This document shows positions 10,052-22,557 of a DNA stretch of 64,000 bases, in pieces. A program made the position numbers and the translations under genes. The stretch comes from Ulota crispa (Eukaryota; Streptophyta; Bryopsida; Orthotrichales; Orthotrichaceae). Below the pieces are notes generated by a model. The model had not been told where the DNA came from, did not search any database, and saw nothing but the letters and a program-made list of their open reading frames with translations. Location: NCBI GenBank assembly GCA_963920765.1, contig OY987244.1, forward strand, positions 1,490,501 through 1,554,500, given 5' to 3'. Positions within the stretch are counted from its first letter, which is position 1. Each line of letters opens with the position of its first letter.

Positions 10052-12104
10052 AGATTTGAAAGTGCAAGAACACAAGCATAATTGAAAATACAACTAGCAC
10101 AACTGAAATTCAAACATGGAGCAAAGTAGAATGCAAACAAGTTCACAAATGCAAGTGCAAACTTCAAATAGGTTCAGGGCTTAAGGGTGAACAATTGAAC
10201 ATGAGCTCTCATACTGCGTTTCAAAACACATCACCATATAGCAAAAAATGAATCTAGTATGGAACATTTACAGTTAAAAAAAATTCTTAGAGTAGGGCAC
10301 GCCTAAGTTAATCAAGGTCTGCCGTGATCTAGCCTTTGGAGTTACAGTCTCAGATACTGCGACTCTGCAAAAAGTGTACAAAATGATGCAAATGGATTAG
10401 CAAAGTGGGAGTATGAGACTTGAACATCATGCATTGTGCCTAAACTCAGAGTACATGGAATTGAAAAAAGCATTGGTATCAACGTCTGCTTACTCGGTCA
10501 GTTGGTGTGAACCATAGTGTCAAGGATGGCTTCATGAAGCATGAATTCGGCAACTGAAAAGATTGCACTGTCCACTGTCAAGTCTTGGAATGGACTTGTT
10601 TTCTACATGTTGTTGCAGAGAGGCTGATCCAAAATCCAGTTTTGACTGAAAAGAGTGCAATTTGCCTGGAACTAAGCCTCAACAAACTCCTCTTTGAAGG
10701 GCCACCGTGGTTGCTCTAGGTTCTTGAACTCTTGTCTCGTTGAGGAGAATGCTGCCTACACAATCGTGCCATCTATGTATTCTTACCAGGACCTGCACGT
10801 CTCGTGAGCGCCAGCAATTGCGACAAAAACAACTACCTTTGGTTGGTGCAGAAGAGTCCAATCCCACAGATCTTGCCCTTGCGCCTACAGCAACACAACA
10901 GGGAGAACACAATTGCAGAGCGGGTATTCTAGACATCCATCTGATACATTCCACTCCATGTTTCTTGGACTAACATCCCCTGAGTTCCCTCCAACACTAC
11001 CCATCGAAGCTGTATTGACCTCCACCATAGACAATGCGGACACAAACGATGCAAGAGAGGATCAAACCTAGTAGTAGTAAAGCACTGATATCACGCACAA
11101 AAACAAGTGTATAGAATGAAACCCTGGTTCTAGAAGACAAAAAGAGCAGTACTCCCAGCAAGCAACAACAACAATATTGCAGCAAACCCCGGACTTCTAG
11201 CACTTGCGGTTTACAATGATTGCATAACAACGACAAGGGAAACGTTGAGGAACCCAGCAGTGGTTTTGCACAATCACCTTTGCCAAAGCTTGCACATCAC
11301 AAAAAAGATAGAGACTGAGAATAGAACTTCCAAACTAAAATTGACAATGCAATACCAAGTTGGATCTAGGGTATTAGGACTTGGCAAAGATGGCCGCCGC
11401 AATGTTGATAGATAGGTCAGTAGAATGCTAAGTGAAGAAAAAAAGAGGGCTCAGGTCTAGAAATGTAGAACCTTCTCATGGCAGTTGAAACATGGGCGGT
11501 GTGAATACTGGGAGGTGGTTGGGCCCTTCGGGTTGATTTAGTCACACTCAAATTTCAAACCTGTAATCTACTACCAAATCCATTCTCTCTAGCCAAATCC
11601 AGTATCGCAAGCAACTAGGACACCCCATAAATGTTGCCATGAGGGATGGGTAGGCACATGCCATGATGGTGCAATCCGGCAAATTCTGAAATTCATGCCT
11701 TTTGTTCTTACTAGAAAGTTCTCAGTTCTCAAGTCTTAAGGATACGTTAGCCTTAGTGATTGAACATACTAAAGGTTTAGGGGAAATGAAATGAACTTTA
11801 GAACAATACCTGATTATGTCATAGAACTCAAGATTTTTAATATTGAACAAAAACAACAACCACTCTCATCCCACATTCCTAAGCCTTGCACTATAAACCA
11901 TATGTACATACAGCACTTTTCTCACAAAAACTTCTCAACAAACTCATCTAAAAAACTTCCATCAACATGTTCAAGCTCAAAAACATCATTGCTAGCATCA
12001 AATGACATAGTCACAATGCAAATTATGGAATCTATGTCTATCCAGATAGAATCAGAGTGGTCATACTTAAATTTCAAAAATCCAAGGACTCTCCTGAAAT
12101 ATCA
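10052..12104. other. Downstream flank of the degenerate transposase-like gene
   Basis: This stretch is moderately richer in GC than typical intergenic DNA here, especially 10500-11700, and may be the 3' part of the mobile element whose gene lies at 12105-16335. Open frames at 10679-10954 and 10997-11236 (minus) and 10740-10973 and 11791-12372 (plus) have no recognised domain. No terminal inverted repeat could be found by eye. Confidence 0.3.
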
Positions 12105-15100
12105 AGTAAACCATGAACCCTCATGCAATATTACCCTTTTTCTTACTTTTGTTGACATCTCGATTGAAAAGGTCAATTGGTTGTCTACAATTCCCCACCT
12201 TGTTCCCACTATTTGTCTCATCTTTTGGACTCGACCAACACACCAAGTGCCCCAATCAGCTCTGTCGAGGACACAAGTGCTCTTCAAATTCTTGGATGGC
12301 CGTCCTTTGGAACGCTTCCCTATAGCTGAAAGTAATAGAGGGGTAGATCTTGTACTTCTTTGCACAAAATAAACTCCACAAACCATCCCAAGCCCTAACA
12401 ACATTGTCTTCATAGAAGACAAAGCCCAAATATAGTCATCTGAATTGTCAAAGTACATAGAATTCTTAACTCTAGTGAGTCTATCCTTTGAAAGGAACGG
12501 GTTAGTGTTAAGCTGTGATACAAGCGTAGACTTGTAGATATTATGACCACCGAATTCAACAAAAGGGATTATCTTTTGGGCTGGAACACCAATGATGACG
12601 CCACTGCTGTTTGACTGGAGTAGATCCACCACTGCATCCGCCGTCTTGGCTTCTAGCAAAGGTAATGAGTCAAACCCGTCATCAACAATGTCTTCCTCAC
12701 CCTCCAGCCCAAAATCTGAGTCTATGCCAAAACTCTGTAAGGGACGTGACTGCGAGTCCTCACTAAGAACCTGAGCGTCGCCGTCTTCTCCCCTCACTGG
12801 CACCATAACAGGAATGTAAGCAAAGGATTGGGAGTCATCCCGTTTGGCCAACCAAGGGATAGTAAACCAATTCCCATCAAGGCCATGTACAGAAGGGGCC
12901 ATGGTCAGTAGCATCAACAGCTTCCGGGCCTCTTTTAGCCCTTCTTGAAGGGCACAAGTTACATTGGTAGGGGTAGATATTCTACTATAATCAGCCAAAT
13001 TGCAAGGAAATTCATGCTCAAGAAGAAGGTGCAATTCAACCCAAACATTCTTCATCTTGTTATGCACTTTCCCGAATTTCAGCCCCCCTTTTCTATGCTC
13101 ATTGGCCGCTAATTGGTTTAGGATACTAGCTGTATCAACAAGTTGGTGGAAATCATATGCCCTCTCATGGCCTTCCGTTCCACTAATTTTGGAAAAAAAA
13201 AATTCACATGCGTCACTCTAGTGAGGTGCAAAGGAACTGCCAAGCTTGGATACTTGTCCCTAAAATGCGAGATTAGCAAGACAACAAAGTGACAGGACAT
13301 CTGTACATCAAGAAAGCCCTGATGGGAGACAAAATTGATAGCAGGCCAAAGTGTTTTGGAATTCCCTCCAATAGCATGATTTTTGTGTTTAAACCAAAGC
13401 CTCCAAATTCAAAAGAAAAAAGAAACCTTTGCTGCTAACACTATTCTAGCCCTCAAATCCAACCTAGGAGACAAAAAAATTTCAATGTAGTTAGCGCAAA
13501 TCTCCAAGTATAGTTTAGTTCCAAGGGTGCGCTCTTGATGCACCTCATTCGAAGTTTGTAAAAGTGCTAAGCAATCTCTAGTTTGCTTTTGGCACAATCT
13601 CTGGGCAAATGCCCAGTTCTGGTGATCCTTCTGATTTGAGTCCTCTAGCTTCAGGCCGTGCTGCTCAAAAGAGAATTTATTGTAAACAAGTCCAATATGT
13701 GTTAAACTCATTACATTTGACCCAAGCCGTGGAGTTCTTACCGGCAAATCCATGGGATTAATGAGTTTTTTTCCATTATGTATAAAGTCTCGATAGTGTA
13801 AATCGGAGGCATTATTGTCATCATCCAAGGTTGCCGTGAAAATCCAGCCAGGCCACCCCGTCATTAAGCGTCACCCAGGGGTACCCCTATACTCTTTGAG
13901 CATTAGCTGCAGCCGCCTGGAATCTCTGTCACTGGAGTGGCCTACAATCGGCCCTACTGCATCCTTGTAGTGAGTGTCCCACAAGCCTTGAATTCTGCCC
14001 CATTGGCATTTCACCCATTAAGAATCAAACGCATTGCAAGTATAGTACACACACAAAACTAATCTAGGTAACTTGAAGTGAAGAGGGCTCACCATCACTA
14101 CTCTAGCAAAACCTCCAACTTTGTTAGAACAAAACTCATCAACAATTTTGTTGTACCCACTCTCCCCATTGCCAACAATTGGTTTAAAATATGATTGATA
14201 GACATGGTTTTCTAGTGGACCACAAAACCCAGCTAGAGTGTCAAATCTTTCCTCATAAGACACCCTAGATCTCACCTTTGTTTTGTCCTCCGCTAGTATC
14301 ACTGGAACTGGCCCTTCTATCCCACATGCCATTTTTGCATCTCTGTAAACGTCTGCAATGTTCTGAAACTTTTTTTGATGCTCACCTGGCAAATGTTGGA
14401 TTCCCTTCTTATTATCTCTTTTTATAGTACTGTAACTTGGTCTAGCATAATTTAGAGCAAACAAATTGCACATTCTCCGACCTCCATACACCTTCATTGT
14501 TTGGGCAAGCGCCTTTGAATTCTTTGAAAACCAGAAACCCTCCTTCCTGCAATTTAGGTTAGCAGCGACATCCTGCAAAAAATCCCATAAGGCCGGCTTT
14601 CCCCCAAACACCCCATATCTAAGCGCCCATAGAATGTCCTCGCAAAACTTAAACAAGTTGTGTTCATTAGAAGAAGAAATTGCAAACTCTTCTAGGATTG
14701 GTTGGCTAACTTTCAACTACGCAATCCTCACTTTTGCTGCCCAATGGTACAACCTTGCAATTCTTAGTTTTTTAGCTATTGACCTACTATGTGTAGTGAG
14801 TTCATGCAGAGAAAGGTACCCAATTCTCCTTCCACCCTCTGTAGTTCTTGTCCCTTGTTTTTCAGTACACAAATCCTCCTTTACCACCCTTAGCCTGAAG
14901 TCTATTTGCAATGAAATTGAGCAACACATACTACATGTTAGATTAGGCCAAGGTGAGTTAGTGACTGAAACTCTAGAGCATTGACGGTGTTTAAAAATTC
15001 CAACAATTACCACAGAATCACCTTCAACCTCCAAAATTTCTTGCAGCCAAGATTCAACATACCAATTTAGACCAAGTTTGACATCCATTAGCAAATTGTG

Positions 15101-16335
15101 CACCTCAAAAGACTTTCCGCCATACATAATTTGTAGGCCTCTAAAGCCCCAACACATCAGCAGTTTACAATCACTGCGGTCTATAATGAAGGAATTACTT
15201 ACCTCCTATCTATGGCTGTAGAACAAATGTAGCAACCTCTAGCTTGTGTGGAAACTGTCGCCAAAAGATTTTGTTGGTCTTCTTCTACTATCAGAAAGTA
15301 CCGCTGTTGACTTAGGGTTTTGCCTCTCCAGCAACTTCTCTAAATGTCGACTGCCCATTGCATGGTTCATTAAATTTGCCTCCAGGTTCTTTTTTGGAGG
15401 GCATAAACTGTACACGTTGTTGCAAGTGAAGCATCACATCTTCCACCAAAAGCTCTTCAATTCAGCTGACTAAGGATCCCCTCCAACCAACTGAAAAGTC
15501 TCCCATGTAGGATCCAGGGAATCATTGACACCCTTTAAGATGTTAACACCTTCTTGTACCAATTTCTTGTGATCTTCATTTGTCAAGACCACAATTTTTT
15601 TACCCTTTGCCAAAGACTGCAAGTGATTGCACTAGTCCAAACCCTTTCTGGAGCACCAACTACAAATGTGTTGGTTGCTCATAATATGGCTTTTTCTAAA
15701 ATTAGAGAATAAGCTTGAAATTTGGTCTTTTGAGTGTTGTCCATCTATACCGCCAAACCCCTTCTTGCACTCCAGGCAATATAGAATAACAATGGCATTG
15801 CCGGCCTGATCATAAGATTTCAGAGCCCAATTGTGATCCTTGAGGGACACCTCCTTCAACGCAAGCCTCAATTTCTCTTCCCCCCCCCCCCGATACATTG
15901 CCATTATTTCCGCAGGTAAGAGACTAGATTGAACTAGACTCTTTCCCGTTGAAGCGCTGATCCCAAAACACAATGGAAGTTCATCTGCAATATCATTGTT
16001 CCCACTACTCAATGGAGGGAACTCAACTGCCTCACCGTCCATGTTGGTACTTTGCAGGCTATTGATGACAGGTTCTTCTCCTCCAGTGCGCTGTCGCTTC
16101 CGGGGCAAATCCACCACCTCATTGTCCATTGCAAGGATCATGTAGACGGAGTGGTCAATATCGTTTAGGGACTCCAATGTAATTGCCACTCGGCACAGCT
16201 CCTCCAGGTCCAGTACTGATAGTCAAATTTTACTACACTTTTCCCTTCTAAGCAAACCTTTAGGTCTGCTAGTGTCTCACCATCAATAGCTTTCATTGTA
16301 CCCATGCACTTTGGAGGAGCATTCTCATCAGCCAA
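12105..16335 (-). pseudogene. Degenerate zinc-finger, transposase-like gene
   Basis: One minus-strand frame can be followed from 16213 to about 13200. It is interrupted by stops near 15630, 15473, 15437, 14717, 14026 and 13868. The coding look continues in other frames on each side: 16335-16215 (APPKCMGTMKAIDGETL) and 13190-12105. The latter shift falls at an A homopolymer near 13195. Visible parts in order: a nuclear-localisation-like PRKRQR; a C-x2-C...H-x5-H finger (CLECKKGF...FRKSHIMSNQHI); a second C-x2-C...H finger (CFTCNNVYSLC...NHAMGSRH); a block with VPVILAEDKTKVRSRVSY and FDTLAGFCG; then DAVGPIVGHSSDRDSRRLQL; then DFIHNGKKLINPMDLPVR; and a C-terminal KGRPSKNLK hook with WCVGRVQKMRQ. 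The acidic residues in AEDKT and SSDRDS could be catalytic, as in DDE/D enzymes, but the superfamily is not assigned. It is neither a piggyBac transposase nor a retroelement by motif. Some stops near 15240-15480 could instead mark introns. Confidence 0.65.
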
Positions 16336-17540
16336 GGTCTACAGCTTTATTTTTTTTGTTGCCATCAAAAGATCAATCCCCTAAAGATAAACCTTAAAGC
16401 ATGAGAGATGAAGAAATAGCTAACAAATAAACCCTCAATTGGACACAACAACAACAATGAAAAGGTCTGCAAAAACACCACATAATACAACCTTAACCCC
16501 CAAATTAGGCAATGCAAATGATAACAATGGGTGTGAAAACCTAAACCCCTAAACCCCAAGATCTTTTATTTTGATTGGACAATATTGAGGAGACTTGGGA
16601 AAACCTAAGCTAAATGTAATAAAATCAATGCAATTGAATGGACTAAGTCTTAAAGCGAAAACCAGTGGATAATAGATTTTTCCAATACAATTTCCAATAT
16701 GAGTGGAGACAATGAATCCTAAATCAAACAAGCAGGCTTTAACAATAAAATAAAACAAATCACCACGCATCATTTCTTATCTCACTTTGATTTTTAGAAG
16801 CGGCTGAAAAGGTAAAATTGCCACAGCAATGCAACGTCCTTTGAATTGCAAACTGAATAAAACCCTAAACAGTAGACGTCCACCTCCTTTGTGAACACGC
16901 AACCTGCACTCAAGTTGTGAACAAAAAAACAGAACCCTCAAGTGTTTTGCACAATTGCATAAGTATGAAACAAACCTTGACCCCAGAGCAGCTCTTACCA
17001 AACGCAAAGCAAATAACAATGTAATTGCATAACACAATGAAACGCCAAGAACCTGATTGCAAGATAAGCAATGAGGGGAGAATTTTAGATACTTCTAGTA
17101 ATTGTAATGCCTAGATATCACCGTCAATCAGGGTTTACACAGCTACTCATTGCCACTTCCACGGCTGTACAGTGCGCAGCAAACACAAAGCCACAGAAAC
17201 TGTGCACGTTGAATCAGGAATCACGAAAGAATTGAACACAATTTTGTTAGAGCAACAACAAGAAACCCTAAACTAGCTTGCAGATCTCGCAATGAATGAA
17301 GGAAGAGAAAAGTAACGGAAACCTTGCCATCACCCATGGAATTGCAAGGGAAATTCACCGCACAAAGGGATCCCATGTGCAACAACACATACCACTGCTC
17401 TTCACTTCAAGCATGGGAAGGAATCTTTAGGTTCACAAGAAAGAACCCTCCCAAAAATTAGTAATGTTCAAAAGACTAGGGTGTTAATTAAGTGGCAATA
17501 CTAATTAAGTTATCTAAACACAAAAGGAAGCAAGACCACT
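16336..17540. other. Upstream flank of the transposase-like gene
   Basis: This is presumably the promoter and 5' leader side of the degenerate gene, possibly still inside its element. Short open frames (16365-16559, 16549-16773, 16777-17037, minus) show no motif. Strings such as AAACCCCTAAACCCC near 16548 resemble plant telobox text but are not arrayed. Confidence 0.3.
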
Positions 17541-17690
17541 TTACACATAAGCAATTGAAATTTTAATTTTAATTGAAGTATCCAAGACTATGCCATACAT
17601 AGTGGACATGAAATAAATGGTTTTGACCCTTTTGTCATGGAGCTTCAAAAAAAGATTACACAAATAAGCTTCTTAGCCCTTTTAGCAATC
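17541..17690. repeat. Dispersed repeat, copy 1 of 2
   Basis: The segment containing CTTTACACATAAGCAA, then CTATGCCATACATAGTGGAC and ATGAAATAAATGGTTTTGACCC, recurs about 680 bp downstream at 18224-18370 in the same orientation with scattered differences. It may be a local duplication or two copies of one element. Confidence 0.65.
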
Positions 17691-17773
17691 ATTGACAAAA
17701 AAAGGTAAGTAGTCAAAGTGTAACCAATGATTGAAATTTGATTGTTGTATGTTTTTTCATAAAAAGAAAAAAA

Positions 17774-17903
17774 TGATATCAAATAACACTAATATAGGTG
17801 GATGGGGGAGACGCCACCGCTCTTAACGGTGTGCATGAACCCCAAACATGCAAATTGAGTTAACTTCACCATCCACCTAATAAAAGTGTTATTTGTTATC
17901 ATC
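17774..17903. mobile_element. Small hairpin MITE, about 130 bp
   Basis: The left arm TGATATCAAATAACACTAAT with TAGGTGGATGG pairs with the right arm, read inward TGATAACAAATAACACTTTT with TAGGTGGATGG. The centre carries a short, more GC-rich loop. The superfamily is unknown. Confidence 0.6.
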
Positions 17904-18223
17904 AACCTAAATCCTCAAGAATTTATATGGAGACGCTTTGGAACCATTGTTCACAATGCACACGCTATATTTTCTTGATTTCCTTTGTATGAGAAATATA
18001 CAAGAAAGCAAAATGATTTGCAAATGAATATGAAACGTACATACCTAGTGTTTTTATATACAAAATGTACAAGTAAAAGTGCTTTAATTCTAGTAAGTAT
18101 AAAAATAAAATAGGAAAAAAAAAGACTAAAGTAAAAGTAGAAAAAAAAGTAATAAAAAAGAAACAGAATGCTCAATGTGTGGCCTTGCTAGAAAAAATGC
18201 TTTAATTTTAGTAAGCAAGAGAA

Positions 18224-18370
18224 CTTTACACATAAGCAACTGATAATTGAATTTAGATTGAAGTAATCAAGGCTATGCCATATATAGTGGACATGAAATA
18301 AATTGATTTTGACCCAATTGTCATGATGTCCAAAGAGGAAAAAATAAATAAGACCCTTATCTCATGTAGC
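18224..18370. repeat. Dispersed repeat, copy 2 of 2
   Basis: This matches 17541-17690 in the same orientation (CTTTACACATAAGCAACTGA, CTATGCCATATATAGTGGAC, TTGATTTTGACCC). Confidence 0.65.
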
Positions 18371-19126
18371 AATTAGTTTAGAAAAGAATAAGTAGTCAAG
18401 TAGTCACTAATGACTTGGCTCACGCTGAGAATGATGAGTAAATGCTGAGAACGCTGAGAACGCTAAGTAATGTAATGCTTCTAGAGCTCTAACCGTACAT
18501 CGCTGGCAGGTAAGCACTACAACTGCCACGTGGCCGACTGAACAAAGAACCCGTCACCCTTTTCATTGACTGCACTTGCAATTTGGACATGAGTTGCAAA
18601 ATCATTCATCCAAATTGCTCAAACACTTATAAGGAAACTCATCCTACTAAACATTTTTTTTGGGAAGCAATTTTCCCTACCCATTTTTTTTCTAAAATGG
18701 AACTATTATTTACTACTATATTTTTTAAATAATGGAGCAAAAGACAAATGTTCAATGCTATGGTAGATCTAAAAAATATATAAATTTTATCTCCAATGAA
18801 TAAAATTGACCCTATTTTTTATCTCACTTAGTTTTTTAAAATTTTGGTACTCACCTCCCCAAGCTATTTCCAAATGTTCAAATGTTGTATTTACATGGAA
18901 GTTGAATGTTGTTGTTAAGTGGGTTTCAATAAAAATTCCAATATTTTGCTTAGATGTAATAAAAAGAACCTTCTATCTTATACGTTGATTGTTCACATTT
19001 ATTCAAGTAATAGATTATTATTTTTTGTTTGTGTCATCTATTATATTTTCAAACTTTATTTGTACTAGTATGCACCATGCTCTTTGCTGTGTATAATTTT
19101 TTTATGTGACTTTTTACCCACCCTTG
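18371..19126. other. Intergenic DNA
   Basis: A few GCTGAGAA(C/T)-type short direct repeats occur near 18424-18468 (GCTGAGAACGCTGAGAACGC). No gene is recognisable. Confidence 0.3.
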
Positions 19127-19445
19127 TGATGTCTACATTTGGATTTGTAAAATTATTATGAGACTCTAAAAAATAAATTTTTTACATCCTAATTCTTTTG
19201 TCTTTAAAAAACATAATGCCTACATCTGGACCTGTAAGATCATTATAAGATTCTAAAAAAAAGTTTTCTTTACATCCCATTTTTTTTTTAACATAACGTC
19301 TATATTCGGATTCATAAAATCATTATGAAACTATTCTTTACATCCCAATGTTTTTGTTTTAAAAAAACGCAATGTCTACATTTGGATTTTTAAAATCATG
19401 ATGAGACTCCACAAAAGATCTTGATATCCTAAATTTTCTAGAGCC
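19127..19445. repeat. Degenerate tandem repeat, four units of about 75-88 bp
   Basis: Four successive units begin with ATGTCTACATTTGGATTT or a close variant, at about 19128, 19216, 19297 and 19372. Each continues with AAAATCATTATGAGACTCT-like text, a T-rich stretch and TACATCC. The units differ by substitutions and small length changes. Confidence 0.7.
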
Positions 19446-20259
19446 ATCTCCAAAACCTGTTGCGCGACTGCAACAACAATGGATTTCCAACAAATGTGTG
19501 CGGAAGCTCAGCCCAAGTCTTTCGACATTTTAGGGGAGGAGCTGGACAGCTCGCTGCGTTTGACCTCACTCCATGAGTGAGTAGAGCTTGTTCCACAAAT
19601 GGCTCTCAATAACACTAATTTTTTTTGAAGCTCGAAACAAACCGAAAGGCGCTTCAGTAGATGATAGAAATAATTGGATGAAAACCACTTGAATGGAACA
19701 AAAAAAAGTATTCAAATGTTGTATCCTTATTATGAGAAAATTTGATGGATGCGCATGGAGGGTGTGATGTTTGTTTAGATGCTCTTGGTTTTTCAAGAAT
19801 TGCACAAACATCCTTATGTATTAGTTATTTCTCAGCATAAAAATGTTTTACTAGGAAATTGAAAGGCTCATTATATCACAAGCCCTACCTAAAAGTTGGT
19901 GACATGCAACTTTGTTAATTGTCAAGAAGAAAATTTCTATAATCATGAAAATATATCAACACTAACTGTGTACTTTTGAAAAGAAAAGACATTTATACAA
20001 CATTGTAGATTATAGGGATATCCATCAATTTTCCCCTTGTTTTATAAAGTAGAATGTGTTAGAAAATTTATTTTACCATCCATTCACATGGTCTAAATCT
20101 CACAAACTTGTCTCTGTAACTATTGTATTATGCAAGACATAAGCTTACAAGTTTGTAACACCTTAGAAACTAACTCTTTCAATAGACTCTTAAAAAAATT
20201 CTTCAAAAAATTATGCTAAAATCTTCTTGATATTCACCACAAACTCAATTGAATACTGT
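19446..20259. other. Intergenic DNA with a weak copy of the foldback family
   Basis: Around 19775-19830, text like TTGGTTTTTCAAGAATTGCACAAACATCC matches the arms of the foldback MITE at 61930-62292. No gene is recognisable; the open frame at 19566-19811 overlaps this repeat. Confidence 0.35.
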
Positions 20260-21142
20260 ATAGTATAGTACCCTCCAACAAGTCTACGTACCACCTTTTT
20301 ATGGCATTCATAAAAGTTGGTGTAACAAAAAACATGATTGGTATTTTATCCTCAGATTTTTTGTATGTGATCCTTGTGCAATCATAATCAAGCATATCAA
20401 GTTTTGGTTACTAAAAATCAAAATCCTATTTTTGGTAAATTATTTTGTGTCAAAATCATGGTTTTACAAGAAAGTAGATTAAAAAACATTGGTGATGAAT
20501 TTTTGAGATTTGATTGCACAAATATGTAGGAGACATCCATACACACATCTTTGTTTCAAACAAGCATTTCTAGAAAGTTACAAAATTTCTTCAACAGAGA
20601 GTTTAATGTTAGGGTGATCATGACCAAATTTAGTAAACTACGTATTTCTTCATGGAAATTAGTTTTTTTGGCAAAAAGAACATATCATCGTGTTTAAAGG
20701 TACAAACTTAATCACAATGTATGAGTCAAATAACAAAAATTAATTTCCATACAGAAATATGTAGTATACTAAATTTGGTCATGATCACCCTAACATTAAA
20801 ATCTCTATAAAAGGAATCTAGAAACTTTTTGGAAATTTTTGTTTGAAACAAAGATGTGCATATGGATGTCTCCTACATATCTAGGCAATCATATCTCAAA
20901 AATTCATCACCAATGTCTTTTAATCTACTTTCTTGTAAAACCATGATTTTGACACTAAACCATTTACTAAAAATAGGATTTTGATTTTTAGTAACCAAAA
21001 CTTGGTATGCTTGATTATGATTGCACAAGGATCACATACAAAAAATCTGAGGAGAAAATGCCAATTACATTCTTTGTTATACCAACTTTTATGAATGCCA
21101 TAAAAGGGTGGTACATAGACTTGTTGGAGGGTACTGTACATA
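20260..21142. repeat. Long foldback element, arms about 410 bp
   Basis: The left arm (about 20260-20672) and right arm (about 20733-21142) are reverse complements with scattered mismatches around a loop of about 60 bp. Examples are AGTACCCTCCAACAAGTCTA on the left and TAGACTTGTTGGAGGGTACT on the right, and TTAGGGTGATCATGACCAAA with TTTGGTCATGATCACCCTAA near the centre. The outer ends match those of the element at 27781-28603, and the middle of the arms is related too. It is non-coding; transcripts would form a long double-stranded hairpin. Confidence 0.85.
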
Positions 21143-22289
21143 CAAAGAAAAAAAAAAACATGTGAAAATAAATGAATTTTGTTTGTTATCTTGTACTAGT
21201 ATAGGCACTTGTCAGTCCGACGGGAGGCAAAATAAAATCAAGCCCACTTCCGCAATGCATTTCCTCCGCAAGAAAACAATTCTTACTTTTTGTCAGTGCT
21301 CTCCAATTTCAAATTTTATCCATGCACTAAACAGTTGTTTTTCTTTACAACACATTCCCTTGCAATAAAGCATTTGTTGTTCTATATCTTTTATATCTTT
21401 TATCCATGCAGTATAAGGAACATCACAATCTTTCACGCAAAAAAAATTATTTATTTTCTACCAACATAATTTTTTTACCACATTTTTTCTCATACAAATT
21501 TTACCTATGCAAATTTCTTACCCAACCAAATTTTCATCCATGCATGTTTATTTACCCACATAATAAAAATATTGCAATAAAAGGATTGCCAAATGGGTAA
21601 ATTGCATTTTGGTATACAGATATATAAATGTAGTAAATAGATGGTAGGTACTTAAGACATGGCAGGTAGGTAAGTCGTGGTAAGTAGGTAAGTCATGGTA
21701 GGTAGAAAGGATTGTGGTAAAAGCTTCACCAAAACACGAATCGTATTCTATTATATAGAAGATAGAAGGAATTGTTTATGAGTTGCTTCAATTTGTAATG
21801 AAAAACAATATTGAGTGCAATAGCAAATACAACCATGTGAACTTGATTTTTGGGTCACAATTTAAACTTCTTACAAATCATTATTTGGTTATTCTTCTAA
21901 ATTGCACCTTACAATTCATCATTGCATTTTTGAAAATCTAGAGTGTTCTCTAGCCCTCAAGGGATCAACCTTTAAGAACACTAAGGTCGGTATAAAATTA
22001 GTACTTCAAAACCAAATTGACTCCAAACATGATTTCTATCATTCCATTCTAATAGCACAAATGCAAACTATGTTTTAATCACTTTTGAATGAGGATTAAC
22101 TGAACAATTTTTTTCAATACAATAATCACAATGTTGTTTTAAAACCATATATTCGTCATTTCTATAGTGGATGATATCTCTTCTAAGATTCAAGGATTAT
22201 ATTCCTTTCTTTCTTTTGTATAAGCTTGTGGTTAGATAAAAAAAAAACAGCATTTACACAAGTTATCCCCTTGAGATTGTCCACACGTA
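21143..22289. other. Intergenic DNA with a short GGTAGGTAAGTC repeat
   Basis: Near 21640-21710 the string GGTA(A/G)GTAGGTAAGTC recurs three to four times. The remainder is AT-rich without recognised features; open frames here are short and motif-free. Confidence 0.4.
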
Positions 22290-22557
22290 CTAAAATATCC
22301 CGGAGCTACTAAATGTGCAGTTAATGATTTCTTAAGTGGATTAGTAGAATTAAACAAGGCTAATGATTTAGTTCCTAATGATGCATTCATTAAGTATCAA
22401 CAAGGGTTTGTAAATTTTGAAATGAAAGATTACAATGCAGTTTTTTTAGACTTTAACAAAGCTCCCAATTTAAATCCTACTCATTCAAAAACATTGAAAC
22501 ATTATACCAAACTTAAGCACAAAATCAAAGACTATTTAGGTGCATTAGGTGATTTAA
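22290..22557 (+). pseudogene. Tetratricopeptide-repeat gene relic interrupted by a MITE
   Basis: An open frame encodes text with the 34-residue TPR rhythm: LVELNKANDLVPNDAFIKYQ, EMKDYNAVFLDFNKAPNLNP and IKDYLGALGDL. This fits repeated units of the D-x-x-G-A-L-x-D-(L/F)-N-K-A-x-x-L-x-P type. About 80 codons remain. The frame is broken off by the element starting at 22554; removing the element at TTAA leaves the frame open for about 18 more codons (IPQLTW...) to a TGA near 23540, without TPR character. No start codon fits the whole stretch, so I read it as a gene fragment or an orphan exon. Confidence 0.6.

Noticed and set aside
12105-16335. The degenerate transposase-like gene as the piggyBac source for the TTAA elements
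   Set aside because: Its motifs do not match piggyBac (no DE-x-M-x-P-F-K-G-type block), and its ends do not visibly carry TTAACCC.
16530-16562. AAACCCCTAAACCCC string as an end of the TTAA family
   Set aside because: No TTAA adjoins it and no inverted partner was found within 1.5 kb.
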